A DNA stretch of 64,000 nt from Larsenimonas suaedae (GCF_023712105.1 NZ_JAMLJI010000001.1:682001-746000), one strand, 5' to 3'; positions 28,305-37,853 are shown, counted from the stretch's first letter. Made by a program: numbers and translations. Notes: a model not told the origin generated them from the sequence alone.

Positions 28305-29607
28305 CCACCCAGAACAGATAAACGAAAGTCAATACGATCAGTCCTGGAAGCCAGGTCAAGGTGTACTTAAATACACTCAGCTTCATCAACCGACCCAGGA
28401 ACAGTTTTTGCTGGAGAATGGTCAGGGCAATCTGAACGCCAAGTATCGTGTAGGCGAAATACGTCGCACTGAAGAACACGGCAATGACAAGTGAAACACC
28501 CAAGATGATGGTCGAGATCACATTCCAGGAGAACTCGATACTGGTTTTACCCACGGACTGCGCAAGAATCCCGGTCGGCAGGCCAAGACAACGCAAGTAG
28601 GCAATCAAAAGGAAAATAGCAAAAAATTGCTGCGCATCCGCATAGCGTTCGCCGTAAATGAGCGTAAGGAAAAACTCTGCGAACACGATACCGACGATGG
28701 CGGGCAACCCGTAGGCCACCGTGATCCCATGAAGCGTTGCCAAATACGCCTTGGAGAGTGCCTTGTTATCTTTCTGGCGCTCAGCATAGATCGGCATTAC
28801 GACTTTCTGAATAACGGGTCGAATGATAATCATTGAGCGCAGTGCCAGTTCCTTGCCAACCGTATAAAGCCCCAGTAGATGAGCCGGCATAAAGCGGGCC
28901 GCCAGAAACACATCAAACTGCTTTCTAAACTCACCGATCAGGACACTTCCTAGATGGAATCCACCGAAGGACAAAGGCTCGCGCAAGAGCGCGAATGTGT
29001 CTCGACCGGCATAGAAGCGAATTGGGCTAATTCTGTTGGCGGCGTAAAAGCATAGAAGACTCATGATCAGATTGGCGCTGATCATTCCAATAAGCTGCGA
29101 ATAGATATCGAACCCGGAGTAAAGAAGTCCAACGACCAGAGCAAGCCCCGTCCCCTTCGCCAGCATGTCGAAAATAGCCAATTTATCCAGCATTTTCGAT
29201 TTGATTAGAATCGCCTGAGCCTGACTCCCAAGGCCAAGTGCCAGAAAATTCAAGCCGCCGACCATCATGAGACTCGCAAAACCCGGCTTATTGATCAGAT
29301 CCTCAATAAACCCGGCCGACCCCAGCGCTCCGAAAAACAGCAGAATTCCCAGAACAATGTTCAACGTAAACAGGATGTGGCGTTGATTATCGGTAATGTC
29401 TTGCTTATAGATCAGAAACGAGGAAAAACCGACATCCTGAAAAATGATGCCGATGTTCACGATTGCAATAACGACCGACAGAAGGCCCATATCGGAAACG
29501 GCCACGAAGTGACCGACGATTCCGAGTTGAACGATCTGAATAACGGAATTGATAATTGTGGCGGCAAACGTCCAAGAAATATTCTTGACCAAGGCGTTCG
29601 ATTTCAT
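28297..29607 (-). CDS. Wzx-type oligosaccharide flippase (polysaccharide exporter, WzxC-like)
   Basis: Inner-membrane flippase of the MOP superfamily, which moves the undecaprenyl-linked repeat to the periplasmic face. The 436-residue protein has twelve or more hydrophobic helices and opens MKSNALVKNISWTFAATIINSVIQIVQLGIVG, typical for this family. FGGFHLGSVLIGEFRKQFDVFL and MPAHLLGLYTVGKELALR resemble WzxC relatives. It overlaps the upstream glycosyltransferase as ATGA. Substrate specificity is unknown. Confidence 0.88.
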   Translation of the reverse strand: MKSNALVKNISWTFAATIINSVIQIVQLGIVGHFVAVSDMGLLSVVIAIVNIGIIFQDVGFSSFLIYKQDITDNQRHILFTLNIVLGILLFFGALGSAGFIEDLINKPGFASLMMVGGLNFLALGLGSQAQAILIKSKMLDKLAIFDMLAKGTGLALVVGLLYSGFDIYSQLIGMISANLIMSLLCFYAANRISPIRFYAGRDTFALLREPLSFGGFHLGSVLIGEFRKQFDVFLAARFMPAHLLGLYTVGKELALRSMIIIRPVIQKVVMPIYAERQKDNKALSKAYLATLHGITVAYGLPAIVGIVFAEFFLTLIYGERYADAQQFFAIFLLIAYLRCLGLPTGILAQSVGKTSIEFSWNVISTIILGVSLVIAVFFSATYFAYTILGVQIALTILQQKLFLGRLMKLSVFKYTLTWLPGLIVLTFVYLFWVGV

Positions 29608-30821
29608 GGCGTGGTCTCGTTCCTGAGAATCGATTCCAGCTCATCAATCAATTTAAACTTATCAAACTCGAGATTTACCTTTTCTCGCGCATTATTGCGG
29701 ATGTCGAGCATATCTTCCGCAGAATACGACAAGGCCTCTCTAATGGTCTGACTCAAAGACTCAGCATCCGCTTCGCGTGCCAAAAAGCCACTGCGCCGAT
29801 GTTCGATCAGCTCCGGAATTCCGCTGTGGGTCGATGAAATCACTGGCAGCCCTAGGCACATGGCTTCCATCAAAGCCACTGGAATACCTTCCATGTCACC
29901 ATCGAACGATGTCTTGCTCGGCAGTAGGAAGAAATGAGCGTGCTCCATTTCGTCGCGGATCGTTGCCTGGGTTTGATTACCCAGAAATACGATCTTGTCC
30001 GCAATATCAAGCTCTTCGGCACGCTGTTGATATCCCTGCAGCTGATCACCAGAACCAATAACACGATATGAAAAATCAATGCCCTGCTTATGCAGTTCAC
30101 CTAGCGCTTCTATTGCAGTGTCTATGCCCTTTTTAGGAGCAAGTCGCGCAACGCTCAGGAAACGAACAGGCGCGTCATGTTCAGGCGGCTTATATCCTTC
30201 GATCCAGCTAAAGCTATTCGAATCGACCCCCATTCGATGAAGCACAACTTTTTCAGGTGGACAGCCCAACTGCTTCAACTTGTCTGCCCACAGGTGACTA
30301 ATTGGCAGGAAAAGCTCGCCTTCAGAGAAAAGTGTCTTGTAGCGCGCTTCATAGTCGGCCATAACCTGGTAACGCGAGATGTCGTACCCATGAAAAACAG
30401 TGGCAAGCTTGCCTGTAAACAAACCATCATTTCTTAGATTACTGGCTTGAACGCCGACAGGTCCGAAATGCGCAATCACCATATCAAACTTACCAAGAAA
30501 GCCATTTTTACCGAGGGCGGCAAAATGATTGATCGACTCTCTATCCAGATTGCTCGGCATGGCCGGTTTCTTTAGGAAACCGACTACCCCATAAGCAAGC
30601 AGTTTGGCTGCCTTGACCCATTTATTGTCGCTAGCAGGCAATAAATAGACGGTTCTACTTAGAAGGTCGTATTTAGAAATAAGGTCATGCGATATACCGT
30701 ACTCTTTCTCGAAAGAGAGAATCGACACATCGTGCCCCTTGTCAATTAACCCAACAATCTGATTCAAAATGAATGTTTCAGAAAGCTTGGGAAAACCCGT
30801 TACAAAAAAAGCAATTTTCAT
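29604..30821 (-). CDS. Family 4 glycosyltransferase, WcaL/AmsK-like
   Basis: A 405-residue GT-B enzyme. The N-terminus MKIAFFVTGFPKLSETFILNQI is the hallmark of the WcaL/AmsK group from colanic acid and amylovoran clusters. The C-terminal domain has SVARLAPKKGIDTAIEAL, VIGSGDQL and DMEGIPVALMEAMCLGLPVISS, the donor-binding motif. It begins 15 bases after the stop of the initiating transferase. Donor sugar (galactose or galacturonate-like in relatives) cannot be fixed here. Confidence 0.87.
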   Translation of the reverse strand: MKIAFFVTGFPKLSETFILNQIVGLIDKGHDVSILSFEKEYGISHDLISKYDLLSRTVYLLPASDNKWVKAAKLLAYGVVGFLKKPAMPSNLDRESINHFAALGKNGFLGKFDMVIAHFGPVGVQASNLRNDGLFTGKLATVFHGYDISRYQVMADYEARYKTLFSEGELFLPISHLWADKLKQLGCPPEKVVLHRMGVDSNSFSWIEGYKPPEHDAPVRFLSVARLAPKKGIDTAIEALGELHKQGIDFSYRVIGSGDQLQGYQQRAEELDIADKIVFLGNQTQATIRDEMEHAHFFLLPSKTSFDGDMEGIPVALMEAMCLGLPVISSTHSGIPELIEHRRSGFLAREADAESLSQTIREALSYSAEDMLDIRNNAREKVNLEFDKFKLIDELESILRNETTP

Positions 30822-30836
30822 TCCGTCACCGAAGAT

Positions 30837-32117
30837 TTACCGCGCACCGAAGCCAGTCAGCATTGTCTTGATTGTTCTTACAACGATCAAAACATCCAGC
30901 CAGAACGAAAAGTGCTTAATGTAATAAAAATCATATTCCAGTTTCTTGGTCATGCCCTCGATCTCTGCGGCATAGCCCTGCTCGACCTGCGCCCAGCCAG
31001 AAATACCCGGGCGAACAATGTGTCGATAATGGAAAAAAGGAACGTCTTTTTCATACCACTCAGCAAGGCTCAATGACTCAGGCCGAGGCCCGATCAAGCT
31101 CATGTCGCCTTTAAGCACATTGAAAAGCTGCGGCAGCTCATCGATCCGATACTTACGAATCACCTTACCGATCTTGGTAATACGCGGATCTTCGCCTTCG
31201 GAGGTAAACCCTTCACCTGGGTGATTCACATACATGCTTCGGAATTTATAAACCTTGAACGGCTTACATTTGAATCCCATCCGCGTCTGGTTGAAAAAAG
31301 CCGGGCCCGGATCATCACGCTTGATCAAGATCGCTGTTACAAGCATGACAGGCAGGACCGGAGGCAGAACCAGAAGCACAGCGACAACATCAATCAAACG
31401 CTTGAAAAACTCATAATCTTCACGCGGCAGCAGGCTACCGAACTTGTTTTCATACATGTGATCGAGGTGTACGCGGCCAGTAACTGACTCATGAATTTGG
31501 CGCGCGTTATACACCGGAATGCGGTTGATTGCGCATTCAGCCAGAAACTTTTGCCACTCGTCCGGGATCTCGGCTCTCAAATCTGCAACGATGCCATCAA
31601 CGCGCATATCTTCAAGATCCGCCTGCTCGAGAAAGCGCCAGTCAATGTCCTTGCTGGTACAAAACTCACCAATTCTGCCAAATGGCACGACCGCGAGCTT
31701 GGCAGTTTGATACTTCTTTCCAATATAGCTTCCTACAAAGCTATAGATAATCGAAAAGAGGCAAGAAACCGCCATTGCGTTTTCAAATATTTTAATACCT
31801 AAAAGATACGCAATCAGATAAGCAATACCGAACGCTGCCAGCGCGACCGGCACAATATAAAAATAGGATATAGCGCCAGGATAAGACGCAATCTGTCTTA
31901 CGACACTAACGGTCGCAAGCAGAGCCAAGCCATTGAGAATGAACGTACTGAGAAGGCTTACTCGACCGAATTCGCTCTCACCTGGGACAACTAGAAATGG
32001 CAAAATGACGCAAAACGCAATACCGAGAAACAGATGAATATTGCGGCTGAAGATCAGCTTTTCGTACCACAACGAATGTCTACGATTTTTGTCCAGGCTG
32101 TCCTTGAACGATTCCAT
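30837..32117 (-). CDS. Undecaprenyl-phosphate sugar phosphotransferase (WcaJ-type)
   Basis: Starts each repeat by moving a sugar 1-phosphate, probably glucose, to undecaprenyl phosphate. The 426-residue protein has N-terminal hydrophobic helices (about 28-45, 58-74, 84-105 and 108-128) and a CoA-binding-like central domain. The catalytic bacterial sugar transferase domain spans about 237-426 with KRLIDVV, DPGPAFFNQTRMG, KFRSM, IDELPQLFNVLKGDMSLIGPRP and PGISGWAQV. It sits downstream of a terminator-like hairpin after wzc. Confidence 0.9.
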   Translation of the reverse strand: MESFKDSLDKNRRHSLWYEKLIFSRNIHLFLGIAFCVILPFLVVPGESEFGRVSLLSTFILNGLALLATVSVVRQIASYPGAISYFYIVPVALAAFGIAYLIAYLLGIKIFENAMAVSCLFSIIYSFVGSYIGKKYQTAKLAVVPFGRIGEFCTSKDIDWRFLEQADLEDMRVDGIVADLRAEIPDEWQKFLAECAINRIPVYNARQIHESVTGRVHLDHMYENKFGSLLPREDYEFFKRLIDVVAVLLVLPPVLPVMLVTAILIKRDDPGPAFFNQTRMGFKCKPFKVYKFRSMYVNHPGEGFTSEGEDPRITKIGKVIRKYRIDELPQLFNVLKGDMSLIGPRPESLSLAEWYEKDVPFFHYRHIVRPGISGWAQVEQGYAAEIEGMTKKLEYDFYYIKHFSFWLDVLIVVRTIKTMLTGFGAR

Positions 32118-32134
32118 ATCAACATCCCTTTAGT

Positions 32135-32160
32135 AAAAATCAGGCCGGCTTTCGCCGGCC
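32135..32160 (-). terminator. Hairpin and T-run between wzc and the sugar genes
   Basis: On the minus strand GGCCGGC, a 4-base loop and GCCGGCC (32143-32160) is followed by TGATTTTTA. It lies eight bases after the wzc stop and 25 bases before the next ATG, so it probably acts as an attenuator that lets only part of the transcription through to the glycosyltransferase genes. Confidence 0.7.
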
Positions 32161-32168
32161 ACTCATGC

Positions 32169-34358
32169 TTATTTATAAGAATAATTATAATAGCTGTACT
32201 GATTACGCATGTTCTTTTCAACCGCGTTGAAGATACAGCCTTTAACCTCAATTCCGTTATGTGACAAACGACGTTGAGACGTCTTAACTTCCTTAATCGA
32301 GTTAGTCTCGTACTTAACTACCATCATGGTCGTGCCAGCATGCTTACCAATAACCGCAGCATCCGTGACAGCCAATACGGGCGGCGTATCGATAATAACC
32401 AGATCGAAATTCTTGTTTGCCCAGGACGCAAACTCGCTGAATCGGACATTGGCAAGAAGCTCTGAAGGATTGGGCGGCGTTTTACCCTTGGAGATAAAGC
32501 TCAGATTTTCATGTTTAGTGCTTTTCACCACAGTTTGCGGATCCTTCGCACCACTCAGGATATCACTCAACCCGTTTTCTGATTTTGCATTAAAGGCGTT
32601 GTGAACATGCCCTTTACGCATATCAGCATCGATCAGCAATACTTTTTGACCAGCCTCCGCACAAACTGCTGCCAAGTTCGACGTCAGGAAGCTTTTACCG
32701 ATACTTGGGCTTGCACCCGTGATCATCAGAATCGAGTTCGATGCTTCCATCATCGCAAAATGCAAACTTGTCCGCAGCGAACGTACCGCCTCGACTGACA
32801 TGTCTGTCGAATCGTGGAAAGCCAGCACGTCGGTATCCACGGATGTGCTTTTGCCAACCTTGGATTTTTTGATACTGCGAGTCAGCGACTGCTGCTTTTC
32901 AGCCAGCGGGATTGTTGCGTAAACAGGAAGCCCTGTTTTCTCCAGCTCGTCCGGATCCTCGATACCCTTGTTCAATGCAGCACGTACGAATACGTAAAGA
33001 ACGCTTAGGATAAGGCCCATGAAGGTAAACAAAAGAACCACGAGCGTGGAACGTGGCGAGACCGGACCACGAACAACGGCATCGTCGATGATACGAACGT
33101 TACCTACGGCACCTGCCTTGGCGATGTTCAACTCTTGAAGCTTATTAAGAAGTTGTACATAAATATCCTGGGTTACAGACACATTGCGCTGTAATCGTAG
33201 GATTTCCTGCTGTGTTTCTGGCAGGTTATCAATGCGCTTCTGAAGATTCTCTTTTTCCTGATTAAGCTGCTGTTTCTTTTCAAGAAGAGATTGGTACTGC
33301 GGGTGGTTCTTAGTGAAACGTTGAGAAAGGTCAGCTTCATCAAATTTCAACTGATTGAGCTGAGATTCCACATTGACCAACTGATTTAGTGTTGACTGAG
33401 TTTCTTGAGTCAGGTCAACAGAATCCTGGCGCACACGGTAGTCGTTAAGCTTATTCTCGGCGCTCGAAAGATTTTCGCGTACTTCAGGAATTTGCTTTTT
33501 AAGGAAGTCAATGCTGTTTTGAGCTTCCGCTGACTGTCGGCGAATATTCTGCTCAAGATAAACTTCATTAATCGCTTGAAGGCTGTCTTTGATCTGAAGT
33601 GCATCAGCACCAGAAAGAGTCAGCTGAAGGATGCCGGTGCCAGAACGACCCGTTTCTTCAACGCTAAAACGACTTTTAAGACTTCCAATCGCAGAAAGGT
33701 CCGAGCGCTTGTACATGATGAACTCAGCCCCTTTAGGAGCATCCAGGTTCATGACTCGTACTTCGACGTTGCCATCGGAGGATTGAGAGAGCTGTCCTAC
33801 CAGTCCGGAAAGCACACGCTCGCCACCGGCATAAACATCATAGCTTTGATCGCCAGTCACCTTTACTGTCAGCGGGTAACCAATAAGACGGGACGGAAGA
33901 ACCAGACGAGTAACGTTAATCCCCTCACCGCCGAACACGTAGGACCAGTTACTGGCAAATCCTGGCCGCTTAACGCCTTTACGTAAAATAAGGTCGCCGA
34001 TAAAAGGCAGCTTCTTAGGTTTTACTACAGTTTGAAGATTTACACGATTTGCCGCGTTACCCAGCACCTTGCGTGACTGCAAAATCTGCATTTCGGCGAC
34101 AGACTTTGGCCCCGTGTTACCAAAGATATTACCGATCTCACCTGCTGCATTGCTGGCATTAGGGCGAGACTCGATCTCTATCAAGGAATTGGCTTGATAA
34201 ATAGGGGTCGCTACAAACGAGTAGATAACACCGATCATGGCGAATATAAAGGTAACGCCAGCGATCAGCCATTTCCTATCATATAAAAGGCCGAGGATAC
34301 GACCAATGTCCATATCCTCGTTTTCTTGCGCAGTTTCAAGCTTTTCGTGCGAAGCCAT
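32169..34358 (-). CDS. wzc: Wzc-type tyrosine autokinase and chain-length regulator
   Basis: Inner-membrane copolymerase that sets polymer length and regulates export by autophosphorylation. The 729-residue protein has helices near 31-51 and 437-459 flanking a periplasmic Wzz domain with coiled coil about 275-415. The cytosolic kinase domain has Walker A GASPSIGKS (548-556), Walker A' LLIDADMRKG (574-583) and Walker B LVIIDTPP (653-660). The C-terminus ends in a tyrosine cluster YSYYNYSY (721-728). The cognate phosphatase Wzb is not in the cluster. Confidence 0.93.
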   Translation of the reverse strand: MASHEKLETAQENEDMDIGRILGLLYDRKWLIAGVTFIFAMIGVIYSFVATPIYQANSLIEIESRPNASNAAGEIGNIFGNTGPKSVAEMQILQSRKVLGNAANRVNLQTVVKPKKLPFIGDLILRKGVKRPGFASNWSYVFGGEGINVTRLVLPSRLIGYPLTVKVTGDQSYDVYAGGERVLSGLVGQLSQSSDGNVEVRVMNLDAPKGAEFIMYKRSDLSAIGSLKSRFSVEETGRSGTGILQLTLSGADALQIKDSLQAINEVYLEQNIRRQSAEAQNSIDFLKKQIPEVRENLSSAENKLNDYRVRQDSVDLTQETQSTLNQLVNVESQLNQLKFDEADLSQRFTKNHPQYQSLLEKKQQLNQEKENLQKRIDNLPETQQEILRLQRNVSVTQDIYVQLLNKLQELNIAKAGAVGNVRIIDDAVVRGPVSPRSTLVVLLFTFMGLILSVLYVFVRAALNKGIEDPDELEKTGLPVYATIPLAEKQQSLTRSIKKSKVGKSTSVDTDVLAFHDSTDMSVEAVRSLRTSLHFAMMEASNSILMITGASPSIGKSFLTSNLAAVCAEAGQKVLLIDADMRKGHVHNAFNAKSENGLSDILSGAKDPQTVVKSTKHENLSFISKGKTPPNPSELLANVRFSEFASWANKNFDLVIIDTPPVLAVTDAAVIGKHAGTTMMVVKYETNSIKEVKTSQRRLSHNGIEVKGCIFNAVEKNMRNQYSYYNYSYK

Positions 34359-34428
34359 TGTCTATACACCTAGCGATAAAATAGAAAAGCGCTCGCTATC
34401 GAAATAACGAACGCTTCCAAACGAACAA

Positions 34429-35550
34429 TTAATCGAAGTCGTTGTTGATACCAGTACCCTGGCGAGTGATGTTGGTGGTCGGCAGCAGCAGGCTGATAAC
34501 CTTGTTCCAACGAGCCAACGGTGCGGCAGTCACATAGACAATGTCTTTCGGTTGCAGTTCAAACTCGGTACCAAGTACAAACGCAGCTGAGTTGGATACA
34601 TCCAACTGGTAGACGGTGACGTCTTTATCCTGTTCGGAGGCTTCAGCATTGCGGCGAATCACGAAAATACCGGAAGGTTGCGCCTGAAACTCATCAATAC
34701 CACCAGACTGTGCAATTGCGTCAGTCAAGCTAAGACTATAACCGCCCATCGGCAAGGCTTGAGGACGGTTTACTTCGCCCATCACGTAAACTTGCTGCCC
34801 GCCAATATCTGGAATGTGAATCACGTCGCCATCGTGAAGGATTCCGTTAACGCCTGCGCGGCCATTTTGAAGAAGATCATATAGAGAGATTTCACGCCGC
34901 TGCCCGTTGTGCGTGATCACAATGTGATGCCAATCTGCGGCATCAGTTACACCGCCTGCTTGCGTAATAGCATCCATAATGGTCAGCGGAATGTTAGTGA
35001 TCGGCTGAGGACCAGGATTCTGAACACGCCCTGTGATGTAGGCTTTCTTGGCACGGTAGGAAGCCACATTCACGTTAACCTGAGGATCAGCCACGTAGTC
35101 CTGGAGTGCGGAAGTGATAATACCGCGGACCTGATTGACGGTCTTTCCTTCGACGCGAATACGACCTACATACGGATAGTAGATAGAGCCATCTTGCTGA
35201 ACAACATAACCAGAGTCGCTTGAGCTACGCTCGGATCCGGCCGGAATGGTCAGCTCAGGATGGTCATAAACGATAATATTAAGAATATCGCCACGACCGA
35301 GTTCATACTCATATTCATTTAGGCTATTTACATAATCGAGAGAAACAGTTTTATCCTGCGCCTGCTCGCTTACCGCCTTACGCTGCATTTCTTGCTGATT
35401 GATCAAGTCGAATGTAATCGCCTTGACTTCAACGTGATCGTCCATCGAAGGACTCTCAGCGCTATAATCGATGTCACCACCAGGCGCCAGAACACACCCC
35501 CCCAGAAGAAGCGTTGAACTCAGCAGCACACAACCATAGATTTTTTTCAT
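34429..35550 (-). CDS. wza: Outer-membrane polysaccharide export lipoprotein Wza
   Basis: Forms the outer-membrane channel for the polymer. From the ATG at 35550 the protein has 373 residues, with a lipoprotein signal ending LLLGGC. It then carries the poly-export domain (ELGRGDILNIIVYDHPELTIPAG) and two SLBB-type segments (KKAYITGRVQNPGP and GGQQVYVMGEVNRPQALP). The open frame extends to 35631, but the lipoprotein signal fixes the start. It is the first gene of the exopolysaccharide operon. The final Tyr and C-terminal helix ending WNKVISLLLPTTN are typical. Confidence 0.93.
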   Translation of the reverse strand: MKKIYGCVLLSSTLLLGGCVLAPGGDIDYSAESPSMDDHVEVKAITFDLINQQEMQRKAVSEQAQDKTVSLDYVNSLNEYEYELGRGDILNIIVYDHPELTIPAGSERSSSDSGYVVQQDGSIYYPYVGRIRVEGKTVNQVRGIITSALQDYVADPQVNVNVASYRAKKAYITGRVQNPGPQPITNIPLTIMDAITQAGGVTDAADWHHIVITHNGQRREISLYDLLQNGRAGVNGILHDGDVIHIPDIGGQQVYVMGEVNRPQALPMGGYSLSLTDAIAQSGGIDEFQAQPSGIFVIRRNAEASEQDKDVTVYQLDVSNSAAFVLGTEFELQPKDIVYVTAAPLARWNKVISLLLPTTNITRQGTGINNDFD

Positions 35551-35624
35551 AATACAGCTCTCTATCCTTTTAAAACCGCCAATTAGCTGATAATTGTCAT
35601 GTTTTTTGTCCGACTTGCCAGCGT

Positions 35625-35716
35625 TTTGCACATACGCTCAAGCAGAAGATAAGACATAAGTTTGAGCAAACGATACCAGAAAGCGCTCTCTAGGCATATG
35701 CCGTTTTGCGCAAACG
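35625..35716. repeat. Three related 12-mers upstream of wza
   Basis: TTTGCACATACG (35625-35636), TTTGAGCAAACG (35661-35672) and TTTGCGCAAACG (35705-35716) share the pattern TTTG[CA][GA]CA[AT]ACG, in the same orientation, 36 and 44 bases apart. The last two are close to palindromic (GTTTG-N2-CAAAC and CGTTT-N5-AAACG). They fill the 172-base wza leader and may be operator sites. I see no convincing -35/-10 pair there. Confidence 0.45.
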
Positions 35717-35722
35717 CCAGTC

Positions 35723-35750
35723 AAAAAAAAGCGCCCCGGAGGACGCTTTT
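35723..35750 (-). terminator. Terminator after mvaT
   Basis: Four bases after the mvaT stop, AAAAGCGTCC and GGGGCGCTTTT pair around a 3-base loop on the minus strand and are followed by a run of T. It is A-rich on its other side and may work in both directions. It isolates mvaT from the wza promoter region. Confidence 0.85.
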
Positions 35751-35754
35751 GGGG

Positions 35755-36120
35755 TTATTCAACAAGCCAGGATTCGACCGTATCCGCTCCATACTGCTCT
35801 TTCCAGGCTTTAAGCGTTTTCTGGTTTCCACCTCGAGTTTCTACAACTTCTCCGCTGTGCGGGTTTTTATACACCTTGAGCTTTCTCTTCTTGCGCTGAT
35901 TCGAAGTAGATTCGGTTTTTTCAGCTGATTGTCCCTTGGAAGGCTCCAGCAGTTCAATAACATCACTTGATGTCTTACCGAACTCTTCCATGAGATTTTC
36001 TAATTTAGACTTAAATTCAAGCTCTTCCTTGAGGCGCTGATCCTGCTCGAGCGACTGCAATTCATCCTGCAATTTCTTAAGCAGCTGCTCTTTTTCCATG
36101 TATTGATTTAATAGCGACAT
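35755..36120 (-). CDS. mvaT: MvaT-type H-NS-like nucleoid protein
   Basis: DNA-binding xenogeneic silencer of AT-rich genes. The 121-residue protein matches Pseudomonas MvaT along its length. It has an N-terminal dimerisation coiled coil (residues 1-60, MSLLNQYMEKEQLLKKLQDEL), a basic linker, and a C-terminal AT-groove binding domain. That domain has YKNPHSGEVVETRGGNQKTLKAW, where RGGN (96-99) is the pincer. It lies next to the AT-richer exopolysaccharide operon, a likely target. The upstream yrbL-like gene ends 18 bases before it. Confidence 0.92.
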   Translation of the reverse strand: MSLLNQYMEKEQLLKKLQDELQSLEQDQRLKEELEFKSKLENLMEEFGKTSSDVIELLEPSKGQSAEKTESTSNQRKKRKLKVYKNPHSGEVVETRGGNQKTLKAWKEQYGADTVESWLVE

Positions 36121-36138
36121 CGACTCAACCTCAATAAT

Positions 36139-36774
36139 TCAATTTAATTTGGCAACAATATTATGAGATTGATTATCTGTAATCAAGCCAGCTCTTGAAA
36201 ACTTGCCTAATAATTTTCTTAGTCTTTTCTTTATGCGCCTCTGAGCAAACCATTTCGAATAATTTGCAATCGGTAAAAAAGCTGGATTGGAAACACCATC
36301 GATCAAAAAAAGACGCATACACTTTTGGTCCTCAATGACGCAAACAATGTTTCTATCATTTATGTCTGATGGAATAATCCAGTTGGAATACAAAAAAACA
36401 CATAGCTCGAGCAATGCATCCTGAAACCGATATAACTCCAATAGCTCTGGTTTAGACTCTCGATAGAATTTTAGTGTTTTAGCAGGGACACCTTTATCCA
36501 GAATCAGATCAAATATAAGTCCTTCACCCCGCCCTCCAAGATCAACCGACCCATAATATTTGGGAATGAAGTGCCAGTAAGGCACATTGCGCGCCTCCAA
36601 ATAGGAGAAATAACGCTTTTCGCGTAAATTCTGCTCACTTCCCCGCTTGGGATACCTCGGCAATTTCAAGCAGCGGGGCGTACTACATTCGAGCTGATAG
36701 ACGACTCGGTCATTGCCTTGACCGATAGGCTCCTGATGCGTCAGCGTCTTCAAAATTTGTTGCTTGTCGTTCAC
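36139..36774 (-). CDS. YrbL-like protein (PhoP network family)
   Basis: A 211-residue protein resembling E. coli YrbL, a small kinase-fold protein of unknown biochemical role in the PhoP regulon. Visible matches are GQGNDRVVYQLE (nucleotide-loop-like), PRCLKLPRYPKRGSEQNLREKRYFSYL, IPSDINDRNIVCV (equivalent of the catalytic loop) and FLPIANYSKWFAQRRIKKRLRKL near the C-terminus. Codon use is AT-richer than in the flanking moa genes. It may be cotranscribed with mvaT. Related kinase-like genes often occur in polysaccharide loci. Confidence 0.75.
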   Translation of the reverse strand: MNDKQQILKTLTHQEPIGQGNDRVVYQLECSTPRCLKLPRYPKRGSEQNLREKRYFSYLEARNVPYWHFIPKYYGSVDLGGRGEGLIFDLILDKGVPAKTLKFYRESKPELLELYRFQDALLELCVFLYSNWIIPSDINDRNIVCVIEDQKCMRLFLIDGVSNPAFLPIANYSKWFAQRRIKKRLRKLLGKFSRAGLITDNQSHNIVAKLN

Positions 36775-36863
36775 GCTACTCTATCCGTGATAAATCCTTG
36801 CCAGTCACGGTCCAGACACCGACGCCCCTACTATGACACGTCACATCGAAACCGCCTTACGAC

Positions 36864-37853
36864 CTAGCCACCGGTCATATTCATAAAACGCACGACCTGA
36901 ACATCCCCGTCCGTTCTGAAGTGGTGCTTTTCTGGTTTCAAGCCCATGGCATCAATAATCACCTGCTTAAGCTTCTCAAGATCGCCAGGATACGTTCTGA
37001 TTGTTTCCTTTAGATCGACCGAATGCTCATTTCCTAAACACAAAAGAAGTCGACCTTCTACAGTTACGCGCACGCGATTGCAATCGGCACAGAAGTTATG
37101 GGAATGCGGTGAGATAAACCCGACCTTCTGATTACGATCGATCAACTGGTAATAGCGCGATGGCCCAAGCGTAGATTCCGCCAGCGGGACCATGGCGTAT
37201 TTCTGGCGTATACGTGCATAGACATCATCATTGGACATGAAGGTCTCCTCCCGACTGTGGTCGGACACCTCACCAAGCGGCATCTCCTCGATGAATGAAA
37301 TATCCACGCCTTCCTGATAGGCAAACTCGACGAGATCAAGAATTTCGTCATCGTTACGATTTTTAAGAATCACGGCATTGAGCTTGATGCGCTCAAAACC
37401 CGCGGACTTGGCCGCTCGAATACCTTTTATAACCCGGTCCAAGCGCCCCGTACGCGTAAGCGCCTTGAAACGCTCCGGGTCGAGAGAATCAAGACTGATA
37501 TTGAGTCGACGAAGCCCCCCATCGAACAAACGCCTGGCGTATTTATCAAGCTGTGCGCCATTGGTTGTCATGGCAAAATCCTTGATGCCCGAAAGCGCAC
37601 CAATTTTATCAACGAGGTCATCTACCCCACGTCGCACCAAGGGTTCACCGCCCGTCAAACGCACCTTTTCGACGCCGAGGGACTCAAATGCCTCGGCAAC
37701 AAACGCCAGCTCATCGATCGAAAGCACCTGATTTCGAGGCAGGAACTCCATGTCCTCGCTCATGCAGTAGACGCATCGAAAATCACATCGATCCGTAATC
37801 GAAATACGTACATATTTGATTCGACGTTGAAAGTTATCGACCAAAGCCGTCAT
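36864..37853 (-). CDS. moaA: GTP 3',8-cyclase (MoaA)
   Basis: Radical SAM enzyme that starts molybdenum cofactor synthesis by cyclising GTP. The 329-residue protein has the N-terminal cluster motif CDFRCVYC (Cys23, Cys27, Cys30), [20 protein letters not shown], and the second cluster region [20 protein letters not shown]. It ends in Gly-Gly as required for activity in the family. I start it at 37853, where GGAG lies six bases upstream, rather than at an upstream TTG. It overlaps moaE by four bases. Confidence 0.95.
   Translation of the reverse strand: MTALVDNFQRRIKYVRISITDRCDFRCVYCMSEDMEFLPRNQVLSIDELAFVAEAFESLGVEKVRLTGGEPLVRRGVDDLVDKIGALSGIKDFAMTTNGAQLDKYARRLFDGGLRRLNISLDSLDPERFKALTRTGRLDRVIKGIRAAKSAGFERIKLNAVILKNRNDDEILDLVEFAYQEGVDISFIEEMPLGEVSDHSREETFMSNDDVYARIRQKYAMVPLAESTLGPSRYYQLIDRNQKVGFISPHSHNFCADCNRVRVTVEGRLLLCLGNEHSVDLKETIRTYPGDLEKLKQVIIDAMGLKPEKHHFRTDGDVQVVRFMNMTGG

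Noticed and set aside
35551-35620. ops/JUMPstart element before wza
   Set aside because: GGCGGT occurs on the minus strand but continues as TTTAAA, not the GGCGGTAGC core needed for an ops site.
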